The position numbers and the translations under genes are program-made. Shown in pieces: positions 57,680 to 64,000 of a DNA stretch of 64,000 bases. The stretch is from Chthonomonas sp. UBA2362. Its GTDB lineage: Bacteria; Armatimonadota; Fimbriimonadia; Fimbriimonadales; Fimbriimonadaceae. How positions within the stretch are numbered: position 1 is the first letter of the stretch; every line of letters begins with the position of its first letter. Location: contig DDTO01000004.1 in NCBI GenBank assembly GCA_002344135.1, positions 420,473 to 484,472 of the forward strand, in the 5' to 3' direction. The notes below the pieces were generated by a model, which searched no databases, was not told where the DNA came from, and was given only the letters and a program-made list of their open reading frames with translations.

Positions 57680-58685
57680 GCACGTCCTCCTCGCCACGAC
57701 CAATCTGCACTTCGCCTGACTCTTCCAGGCGTCGGATCGCGGCGACGATCTTCTGTTGGGCCTCCTCGACCAGCCGTAGCTTCACCGGGCCCATGAACTC
57801 CATGTCTTCTTTGAGCATGTTGACGGCCCTTTCCGACATGTTCCGATAGATCTTGTCGGCGACCTCGGGGCCGACGCCCTTTAGGGCTGTGGCGAGGTCT
57901 TTGGCGTCGACTTCCTTCAGCACCGCTTGGATCGCCCGGTCATCTAGCGTGACGATGTCTTCAAAAACGAACATCATGTTCTTGACCGCATCCGCGAGTT
58001 CGGGATTGTTTTCGCTCAGTGACTCGAGGATCAGGCGTTCCGTCGAGCGATCGACCCGATTGAGAAGGTCCACGAGGGCTTTAGGTCCGCCCGCTTTCGC
58101 CATCTCCTGGTTGAGGAGGCTGCTGACCTTTTTCTCAAGGACCTGTTCGACGCGGCGAATGACTTCGGGCGGCGTTTGCTCCATCGAGGCGATCCTCTCT
58201 GCAACCTCGGCCCGCAGTTCCCCGTGCAGCCTCGTCAGGATCATGGCGGCCTGATTCATCGGCATGTACGAGAGGATCAGCGCGATCGTTTGAGGGTGCT
58301 CGTCCTGGATAAAACTGAGCAGTTGGAGCGGGTCCGCCCGCTTCAGGAACTCGAAGGGGACGACTTGCATCGCCGTGATGATCTTCTGGGCCATGTTCTC
58401 GGCCTTGTCCGATCCAAAGGCCGCTTCCAGCGCCTTCTTGGCGTTATCGATACCGCCTTCGGCGATGATGTCCTGCGCGATCGCCATGTCGTGAAACTCG
58501 TTCACGACGGCCTCGCGCTGCTCGGGAGTTACTTTCTCCAGTCGAGCGACTTCCAGCGAAAGGGCTTCGACCGTATCTTCGTCGAAGCGTTTGAGCACTG
58601 AGCCGGCAGCATCCGGTCCCATCACGGTCAGGATGATCGCGGCCTTCTTCCGCGTGGACATTTCACCGGGAATAACCTTTCTCAT
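57672..58685 (-). CDS. fliG: Flagellar motor switch protein FliG
   Basis: 337 residues from ATG 58685, forming ATGA with fliF. FliG-N (about 10-100: AAIILTVMGPDAAGSVLKRF), FliG-M with the EHPQTIALILSYM loop (about 127-140), and FliG-C with the charged torque helix (LDDRAIQAVLKEVDAKDLAT, about 245-265) are present. It sits between the MS ring and the stator. Confidence 0.97.
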   Translation of the reverse strand: MRKVIPGEMSTRKKAAIILTVMGPDAAGSVLKRFDEDTVEALSLEVARLEKVTPEQREAVVNEFHDMAIAQDIIAEGGIDNAKKALEAAFGSDKAENMAQKIITAMQVVPFEFLKRADPLQLLSFIQDEHPQTIALILSYMPMNQAAMILTRLHGELRAEVAERIASMEQTPPEVIRRVEQVLEKKVSSLLNQEMAKAGGPKALVDLLNRVDRSTERLILESLSENNPELADAVKNMMFVFEDIVTLDDRAIQAVLKEVDAKDLATALKGVGPEVADKIYRNMSERAVNMLKEDMEFMGPVKLRLVEEAQQKIVAAIRRLEESGEVQIGRGEEDVLV

Positions 58686-60325
58686 CGGCGCTCCTCCAAC
58701 AGCCAACTCTTAAGAAGCATCGCGACTACGTCCGGGCGTTCTTGGGACATCTTCTTTATCTGTTCGAGGGGCACGTCGACCCTCTCCGCGATGCCGACGA
58801 TCGGCTCACCAGTGTCTGGGTCGAGCAATGGTCCGTTCGGGACCTGGACCATTTCGCGCCCATCTGGGCCGACAACCCTGGTCACGGGCTCCATGAGGGC
58901 TCGTGTTCCAGAATTGGCCGGACCGACCCCCATGGACATCATCGTGCCATCGGGCATCGCGGCGACCATCACGTTCGGCTTAACCGCCTTCCCGATCGCT
59001 TTGACGACCATGAAGCCCACCAAGAGCAAGGCCGTGATCGGCAAGATCGAAATGAGTTGTTGCATCCGCGCTTGGCTGGCCACCGCCGAAGACGCTTCTT
59101 CCGACTTCTTGGCCGTCGCCGTATCGAATTCGAGCGAGGTGACGCTCGCCTTGAACCCGGGTTGGTCGAGGTTTGGGCCGAGGTAGCCGTCGAGAAACTC
59201 GTTGACCGGACCGACGTCTTCGACCTTCGACTTGTTGACGAGCACGTTGATGCTCAAGGTCTTAATAGCCCCGACGGCCTTTTCGGTGTTCCTGCGTGTC
59301 ACGTTGCGGTCGAACTGTTTGGCGGTCTGTTCGCTCGAATATCCCGCCTTCGACCCGCCTTCAGCAGGACCGCTGGGCGTTCCACCGGATGTGTTGCTAT
59401 TGAAGGCGTCGCCGCTTGCGCCGCTCGCTTCGCCCGGTCCCATTTGTTCCTTGGTCTGCTCGAAATTGATTGGCCCATCCGACGGTGTGACAATCGTCTC
59501 GCTTTGGCTGGTCTGGTCGAAGTCCATCGTGAGGTCGACGCTCACGACGGCATTTCCTCGACCGAGAACCGCATCGAGCTTCTGCTGGATCTCCTGCTCT
59601 CGTCGCTTGGATTCCTGAATCTCGGCCTGCACCTTGCCGGCAGCCCGTCCATCGGCTCCTTGCTCGGTTTGACCGTCCCAGAGGGTGAGTCCCTCGTTGC
59701 TGATAACAGCGATGTGCTTCATCTCGAGTTTCGGAACGGCATTTGCGACGAGCCGTGCGATGGCGCGGGCTTCGTCCGGGCCGATGCCGCCATTGCCGTC
59801 CTGCGTCACGAAGACGCTGGCCGTCGGAGGCTTGCGATCGCTCATAAAGCGCGAGTCGTCGCCTGGCGTGATGTGGACGCGGGCGGAGCCCACCCCTTCG
59901 ACCTGCTCGACGGACTTGGCGAGTTCGCCTTCGATGGCGGCCTTGATCCGCTCACGCTCGACGGTCGGGGTGTTCATCCAGCCCATCTTCTCGAAGTCGG
60001 CATAGCCGCCGTGGCCGCTGCTCGGAAGGGCGTTCGCTCGGGCCAGTACCGCCTGTGCTTCCGGCTTCACGTCACTCGGTACCTCGACGTTTCCACGGAC
60101 GTCGTAGCGATTTGGTATTCCCGCCTTGCCGAGTTCGTCGGTCACCATCCCCATGTCTTTCTGGGTCAGGCCGGCGTAGAGCAGCTCGTACTTCGGACGG
60201 CTCGCAAAGAAGAAGGTCATCCCCAAGATCGCGATCAAGAAGGCGCCGCCGAAGAGGCTGACCACCTTTTGGGTGCGGTCCGCGGTTTCCCACCACGTTC
60301 TCAGTTTTAAGAATATCGAACTCAT
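58682..60325 (-). CDS. fliF: Flagellar MS-ring protein FliF
   Basis: 547 residues. A first membrane segment (VVSLFGGAFLIAILGMTFFF, about 23-42) is followed by the ring-building domain (YELLYAGLTQKDMGMVTDEL), with SARVHITPGDDSRFMSDRKP and a long linker rich in Gly/Ser (about 280-335). A second membrane segment is near 440 (ISILPITALLLVGFMVVKAI). The C-terminal FliG-binding tail ends SWLLEERR. Confidence 0.97.
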   Translation of the reverse strand: MSSIFLKLRTWWETADRTQKVVSLFGGAFLIAILGMTFFFASRPKYELLYAGLTQKDMGMVTDELGKAGIPNRYDVRGNVEVPSDVKPEAQAVLARANALPSSGHGGYADFEKMGWMNTPTVERERIKAAIEGELAKSVEQVEGVGSARVHITPGDDSRFMSDRKPPTASVFVTQDGNGGIGPDEARAIARLVANAVPKLEMKHIAVISNEGLTLWDGQTEQGADGRAAGKVQAEIQESKRREQEIQQKLDAVLGRGNAVVSVDLTMDFDQTSQSETIVTPSDGPINFEQTKEQMGPGEASGASGDAFNSNTSGGTPSGPAEGGSKAGYSSEQTAKQFDRNVTRRNTEKAVGAIKTLSINVLVNKSKVEDVGPVNEFLDGYLGPNLDQPGFKASVTSLEFDTATAKKSEEASSAVASQARMQQLISILPITALLLVGFMVVKAIGKAVKPNVMVAAMPDGTMMSMGVGPANSGTRALMEPVTRVVGPDGREMVQVPNGPLLDPDTGEPIVGIAERVDVPLEQIKKMSQERPDVVAMLLKSWLLEERR

Positions 60326-60360
60326 GGGCTTGCCATGACGTCCGGCGGATCATTCGCTCG

Positions 60361-60654
60361 TCAGACTTGCATCCTAGCGATCTCTTGGTAGGCCTCGAGC
60401 AGTTTGTTTCGTACTTGCAGCGTTAGCTGCATGGCAACGCTCGCCCGTTCCATGGTGATCATCATTTCGTCGATGTCCACCGGTTGACCCGCCATAAAGG
60501 CTTCACCCTTGGACCGAGCATCCTGCTGGCCCTGGTTGACTTCCTTTAGGACGTCCATCAACATTTCCCCGAAGTCGCCCGATTTCTCGCTCTTGGGCGA
60601 TAGAACTTGTTCGGTAGCTACTTTCGTGACGTTTGGCGTGGCGTCTATTCTCAT
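60361..60654 (-). CDS. fliE: Flagellar hook-basal body protein FliE
   Basis: 97 residues. FGEMLMDVLKEVNQGQQDAR, FMAGQPVDIDEMMITMERAS and MQLTLQVRNKLLEAYQEIAR match FliE, the adaptor between the MS ring and the rod. It starts 10 nt after flgC and is 35 nt upstream of fliF. Confidence 0.93.
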   Translation of the reverse strand: MRIDATPNVTKVATEQVLSPKSEKSGDFGEMLMDVLKEVNQGQQDARSKGEAFMAGQPVDIDEMMITMERASVAMQLTLQVRNKLLEAYQEIARMQV

Positions 60655-60664
60655 TCCAGACTAC

Positions 60665-61054
60665 CTAGACTCGACCGATTCCTAGCGCCGCCTGTACCAT
60701 CGACTTGGCGGTGTTGAAGGCGGCGATGTTCGCCTCGTAAGAACGACCCGCAGCGAGCATATCCACCATTTCTTGTATCGGATTGACGTTGCTGTAGTAA
60801 ACGAAGCCATTAGCGTCCCGAAAGGGGTTACCTGGGTCGTAGACCTGCCGCAGAGGATTCTGGTCCTCGGCTATTCGCACGACGCGGACCCCATCCGGCC
60901 CTCCAGCCAGTTCGACGTTCCTTCGCCGATAGGCATCCTGCGAACCCGTACGCATTGAATTTGCGTTGGCAATGTTTACGGAGATGACGTCCATTCGCGT
61001 CCGTTCTGCCGACATTCCTGTCGCGCTGACGCGCATCGATTGGCTAAGAGTCAT
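60665..61054 (-). CDS. flgC: Flagellar rod protein FlgC
   Basis: 129 residues. MTLSQSMRVSATGMSAERTR and MDVISVNIANANSM are the rod/hook N-terminal helix, and VDMLAAGRSYEANIAAFNTA with KSMVQAALGIGRV is the conserved C-terminal helix. It joins FlgB in the proximal rod. It begins directly after flgB. Confidence 0.95.
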   Translation of the reverse strand: MTLSQSMRVSATGMSAERTRMDVISVNIANANSMRTGSQDAYRRRNVELAGGPDGVRVVRIAEDQNPLRQVYDPGNPFRDANGFVYYSNVNPIQEMVDMLAAGRSYEANIAAFNTAKSMVQAALGIGRV

Positions 61055-61414
61055 TTACCGTCCCTCCCGAATCACATTCTTGAGCCCCGAGAAGTAACGA
61101 GTCGTCATCTCGGTCAGCGTGCGGTAGCGAAGCTCCGTCTCTGCCAATCCGAATACTTCGACTTCGAGATCGACGGTGCTGCCGTCGACGCGGTTCGCGG
61201 TCGAGCGCGCTAGGCGCTCCTGCATTCGGGTGGCGCCGACCGAGGGCCGGCCCTCCGCCCGCTCCAGTTCGATCGCGAAGTCGATGTCCTGACGCTTGTA
61301 GCCCGGCGTATTCACGTTCGCAAGGTTCGCCATAAGCATGCCTTGGCGATCCCGGGTTCTTTGCAGGGCGCGAGTCAGATTATTCAGGTTCGGATGAAAC
61401 AGATTGTCCAGCAT
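61055..61414 (-). CDS. flgB: Flagellar rod protein FlgB
   Basis: 119 residues from ATG 61414 (MLDNLFHPNLNNLTRALQRT); the longer in-frame start is Arg-rich. MLMANLANVNTPGYKRQDID is the FlgB/FlgC/FlgG motif, and LRYRTLTEMTTRYFSGLKNV the C-terminal helix. It is the first gene of the flagellar operon. Confidence 0.94.
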   Translation of the reverse strand: MLDNLFHPNLNNLTRALQRTRDRQGMLMANLANVNTPGYKRQDIDFAIELERAEGRPSVGATRMQERLARSTANRVDGSTVDLEVEVFGLAETELRYRTLTEMTTRYFSGLKNVIREGR

Positions 61415-61508
61415 TGGCACGGTCGGTCTTCCCTCCCGCGCTTCCCTACGCTTGCGAGCCGGCCCGATCCTTCGCTCCGGCGGCACGCCCCATGGCGGCC
61501 TATTGAAG

Positions 61509-61536
61509 ATCTCGGAGGTCTCGCCGGAAATCTTTA
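61509..61536 (-). promoter_or_regulatory. Possible sigma-28-like promoter before flgB
   Basis: On the minus strand TAAAGATT, 12 nt, TCCGAGAT, about 95 nt before the flgB start. The sigma-28 consensus is TAAAGTTT with 11 nt and GCCGATAA; five of eight positions match in the second box. It is weak evidence only. Confidence 0.25.
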
Positions 61537-61569
61537 GGGCTCATTCCGCCGATGGTGTAGGCTAAGGCC

Positions 61570-62724
61570 ATGACGGCCCTGATCCTCGCGCTCTCGCTGA
61601 ATGTCGCCGGTCAACCGATCGTGGTCAACAGCCTTGCCTCGCTCCGCGCGGCCGTTCAGTCGGCGACTCCCGGCGCCACGGTCCTTCTGGCTCCGGGCAC
61701 CTATACGGGCGGGATCTTTCTCTCCGACATCCACGGTCAGGCCGGACAGCCCATCACGATCGCCGGCCAAAGCTCGACCAATCCACCCATCATCCAGGAC
61801 GGCAGCACCGCCTTCCAGATCTCGAAGACCAGCCACATCGTCCTGAGGGACTTCGTCATCCGGCGGATGGCCAACAACGGGATCAACATCGACGACGGCG
61901 GGGTTCGAACACAGCCCTCTCACCACATTCGGATCGAACGGCTCGACGTTTCCGAGCTACCCACGGGCATTCACGACGGGATCAAATTGAGCGGCGTCGA
62001 CGACTTCGTCGTTCAGGACTGCATCGTCAAGGCCTGGGGTGGCTCGGCGATCGATATGGTGGGCTGCCATAAGGGCGTGATCCGGGCGTGCCTATTCCAA
62101 AACGGCGGAGATAGCGGCGTCCAGGCCAAGGGCGGGTCGAGCGACGTCGCCGTCTACGGCTGCCGCTTCGTGGACTACGGTCAGCGAGGCGTGAACCTCG
62201 GCGGCTCGACCGATTTCGAGTTCTTCCGCCCCCCGATCGAGACCATGACGGAAAAGTACGAGGCCAAGAACCTCACCGTCGAGGGATGCACCTTCGTGCG
62301 CGGGCGCGCGCCGGTCGCGTTCGTCGGGGTGGACAGGGCGACCGTCGCCTATTGCACGATCTACCAACCCGAGCGCTGGGCCATGCGGATTCTTCAGGAG
62401 ACGGTCGCCGCCGGATTCGTCCCGTGCCGGTCGGGCGCGTTTCGTAAGAACCTCGTCGTCTTCACTTCGACGCAATGGGGCGAAGGCGGCGTGAACATCG
62501 GGCCGAACACCTATCCGCGCTCTTTTCGCTTCGAAGGAAACTTCTGGTATTGCACGGATCGCCCGGACCGGAGCACGCCGACCCTGCCGACCGCCGAGAT
62601 CGGGGGCACCTATGGGGTGAACCCACAGGCGACGCTCGTACCCCCCGGCACGGTGACCGTTCCTTCGAACAGCCCGGCGCGCGCTATCGGCGCCCATGCC
62701 TGGGTGGAGGGCAAGTCTCGCTGA
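61570..62724 (+). CDS. Secreted parallel beta-helix protein (polysaccharide lyase-like)
   Basis: 384 residues with a signal peptide (MTALILALSLNVAGQPIVVN). It has the 'NSLASLRAAVQSATPGATVL LAPGTYTGG' entry of pectate/alginate-lyase-like helices and many coils (SHIVLRDFVIRRMANNGINI, VQDCIVKAWGGSAIDMVGCH, DSGVQAKGGSSDVAVYGCRF). These are right-handed beta-helix repeats seen in PL6 (alginate/chondroitinase B) and related proteins. The catalytic Lys/Arg pair is not clearly identified. It is divergent from the flagellar operon with 155 bp between starts. Confidence 0.8.
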   Translation: MTALILALSLNVAGQPIVVNSLASLRAAVQSATPGATVLLAPGTYTGGIFLSDIHGQAGQPITIAGQSSTNPPIIQDGSTAFQISKTSHIVLRDFVIRRMANNGINIDDGGVRTQPSHHIRIERLDVSELPTGIHDGIKLSGVDDFVVQDCIVKAWGGSAIDMVGCHKGVIRACLFQNGGDSGVQAKGGSSDVAVYGCRFVDYGQRGVNLGGSTDFEFFRPPIETMTEKYEAKNLTVEGCTFVRGRAPVAFVGVDRATVAYCTIYQPERWAMRILQETVAAGFVPCRSGAFRKNLVVFTSTQWGEGGVNIGPNTYPRSFRFEGNFWYCTDRPDRSTPTLPTAEIGGTYGVNPQATLVPPGTVTVPSNSPARAIGAHAWVEGKSR

Positions 62725-62798
62725 CGCTTCGGGTGCGGTCGTTCCGCAACGCGCCCGCCACTAGAGGCGGCGACGATCCGGAAGACACTGGGCCAGGC

Positions 62799-63785
62799 CT
62801 ATTCGACGAGAGTCCACTTCTCCTTCTTAGCCTTGTCCCAGTCAGCGACGAAGCTCCACCAGTTCCTGAGCGGGCGGCCCTGATAGGTTAGCTTGTGTCC
62901 TAGCCCGGGTATAGCCTGTAGCCAGTAGATCCGCCATTTGATCGGGTCGCGATCCCAGCGATCCGCGTTCATCCGCTGGGTCTTGCCGATCCCCTCCGGC
63001 TTCCAATCCTCGATGTCGGTCTCGACATAGCGCGGGTTGGCCCAGTCGTAGTCTTTCTCGCTATTAGGGGCATAGTGGGTCCAGCCACAGCGGGCAGGGT
63101 TCGTTACGATCTTGTGAGAGGCGTCGCTGCCCACGAACTTGCCCCAGAAAAGAAGCTCGCTCCACTTGTCCGGCGGCGTGGTCTCCCGGCCGTCGACGTG
63201 GTTGAGGAGGTGCTCCAGCTGATGCATGTGGTTCTCGAGCATCTCACCAAGGCCACGGCCGTAGTTGTAGTGGTAAACGGTGTAAGTTCTTGAGAAGACC
63301 GGCAGGTCCTTCTGGTCACGATTCGAGTTGCTTACGTCGCCGGTTGGGCTCGACATGTTCGATTCCCACAAGCCGATCTTGCCGTGGTAGCCCCACATCC
63401 AGATCTCGTCGACGCCCTGTTCTTCCACCAGCTTCTTCGCGTCGATGCGCTCCATGATCGCGTTATAGTCGGGCAGCGGCGCATCGTTCCCTCGGGCGGG
63501 ACGGAGGGGGATAGCCTCCTTGTACTCCACCTGGCCGACGACCCGGTAGCGCAGGGAGGGCGGATTTTGGGTCTTGTAGCCCCGGAAGCGGGAGCCCTCC
63601 TCAAGCGCCTTGGCGGCATCGATGGTCAGCGCGCGGGTCTTCGCCCGGAGATCGGCGTAGCTGCCTCCAACATCGTGGGTCACGCTCTGGTCGATCTCGT
63701 CGCCTCTGCAGGGAAAGAACGAAACGACGAACACCTCGATCGTGGCCGTTTGGGCGAGGGTGGCGGCGAGAAGGGTAGCGATCAT
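62799..63785 (-). CDS. Secreted protein of unknown function
   Basis: 328 residues from ATG 63785 (MIATLLAATLAQTATIEVFV is a signal-like segment). The body has DVGGSYADLRAKTRALTIDA, VDEIWMWGYHGKIGLWESNM, and a His-rich run, HYNYGRGLGEMLENHMHQLE (about 180-199) with LNHVDG after it. The His cluster could bind metal. I do not recognise the family. It is convergent with the beta-helix gene with a 74-bp gap. Confidence 0.7.
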   Translation of the reverse strand: MIATLLAATLAQTATIEVFVVSFFPCRGDEIDQSVTHDVGGSYADLRAKTRALTIDAAKALEEGSRFRGYKTQNPPSLRYRVVGQVEYKEAIPLRPARGNDAPLPDYNAIMERIDAKKLVEEQGVDEIWMWGYHGKIGLWESNMSSPTGDVSNSNRDQKDLPVFSRTYTVYHYNYGRGLGEMLENHMHQLEHLLNHVDGRETTPPDKWSELLFWGKFVGSDASHKIVTNPARCGWTHYAPNSEKDYDWANPRYVETDIEDWKPEGIGKTQRMNADRWDRDPIKWRIYWLQAIPGLGHKLTYQGRPLRNWWSFVADWDKAKKEKWTLVE

Positions 63786-63857
63786 GCCTCTTTCTACCCC
63801 TGTCTGGGGGCATGTTTGCATCATGTTGTTCGTGCCTTTCCCCTTCCGAGGCAGATC

Positions 63858-64000
63858 CTATGGGATCGGAAGAGAATAGACGACGAGACCGAAACCAGTA
63901 GCCATGCGACTGCCAGCCGCCAGAGCGAGGAAGGGTGTCGTCCGGGCGTTTGCGCGGGAAAGGAACGCCGATGCTTCGGCCTCGGAGCTAAAGCCGTAAC
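63858..64000 (-). CDS. C-terminal end of an unknown protein, cut by the window
   Basis: 46 codons to TAG at 63858-63860: YGFSSEAEASAFLSRANART, then TPFLALAAGSRMATGFGLVV and YSLPIP. The codons are G/C-rich at third positions like the neighbours, and no stop occurs up to the window edge. The other two minus frames are less convincing. The product cannot be named. Confidence 0.45.
   Translation of the reverse strand, partial: YGFSSEAEASAFLSRANARTTPFLALAAGSRMATGFGLVVYSLPIP

Noticed and set aside
1..64000. CRISPR arrays, insertion sequences, prophage genes or rRNA
   Set aside because: I looked for regular direct repeats with unique spacers, transposase motifs, phage structural genes and 16S/23S signatures, and saw none.

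Overview
The window is a chromosomal segment of a GC-rich (roughly 60-65 percent, estimated by eye), flagellated, probably Gram-negative-type bacterium. Several features together suggest Armatimonadota, class Fimbriimonadia. These are PEP-CTERM tails ending in runs of arginine, a prepilin-type protein with the FTLIELLVVIAIIAILAALLFPVF signature, secreted proteins with a dockerin or with Ser/Thr/Gly-rich linkers, lipoproteins that begin Cys-Gly-Gly, and many large secreted polysaccharide enzymes. No rRNA or other phylogenetic marker was available to me, so the assignment is an inference. Starts are ATG, GTG or TTG, and short overlaps (ATGA, GTGA, TTGA) are used throughout.

Layout. 1-6.8 kb (minus): two tandem ClpS-like genes, a REP-like repeat region, atpA-atpG without the rest of the ATP synthase, aspS, an unknown secreted protein and the start of tsaB. 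7-13.9 kb (plus): an HD-GYP sensor protein, a DUF5703-type glycosidase, an MGMT-like protein with a suspected frameshift, an aquaporin and ispG. 14-16.8 kb (minus): three secreted proteins of unknown function. 17-31 kb: metabolic and envelope genes (M24 peptidase, acetyltransferases, a thioredoxin/cytochrome c/copper-monooxygenase-like fusion, a Kef antiporter, an STN protein with a zinc-finger anti-sigma-like protein, a phosphoesterase, an M61 peptidase, a DHDPS-family aldolase, tRNA-Arg(GCG), a TauE exporter and a beta-propeller). 31.4-31.8 kb: tRNA-Val(CAC), a small GIY-YIG gene and a D-armless tRNA remnant. 32-43 kb: an amidohydrolase with a prepilin-like protein, a serine beta-lactamase-like lipoprotein, a PEP-CTERM trypsin-like protease, a dockerin protein and a 1583-residue glycosidase-like/esterase-like fusion. 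43-51 kb: smpB, a double FKBP lipoprotein, a membrane spermidine-synthase-like protein, a repeat-linker secreted protein, a second PEP-CTERM protein and small stress-type proteins (YCII, CsbD, DUF1328). 51-54 kb (minus): obgE-nadD-rsfS and a membrane TPR protein. 54-61.4 kb (minus): a tightly packed flagellar operon flgB-flgC-fliE-fliF-fliG-fliH-fliI-fliJ followed by a lytic transglycosylase and a MotE/MgtE-N-like protein. 61.5-64 kb: a parallel beta-helix protein, an unknown secreted protein and the tail of one more gene.

How the genes work together. Two blocks are clear functional units: the basal-body/export operon, and the obgE-nadD-rsfS ribosome/NAD unit. Much of the remainder looks like the equipment of a saprophyte that degrades complex polysaccharides outside the cytoplasm and anchors or sorts secreted proteins. 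I saw no CRISPR array, insertion sequence, prophage or complete novel defence island. The most unusual points are the paired divergent ClpS proteins, the tRNA/GIY-YIG/tRNA-remnant arrangement, tRNA-Arg with a GCG anticodon, the giant fusion enzyme, and small genes with apparent frameshifts or premature stops.
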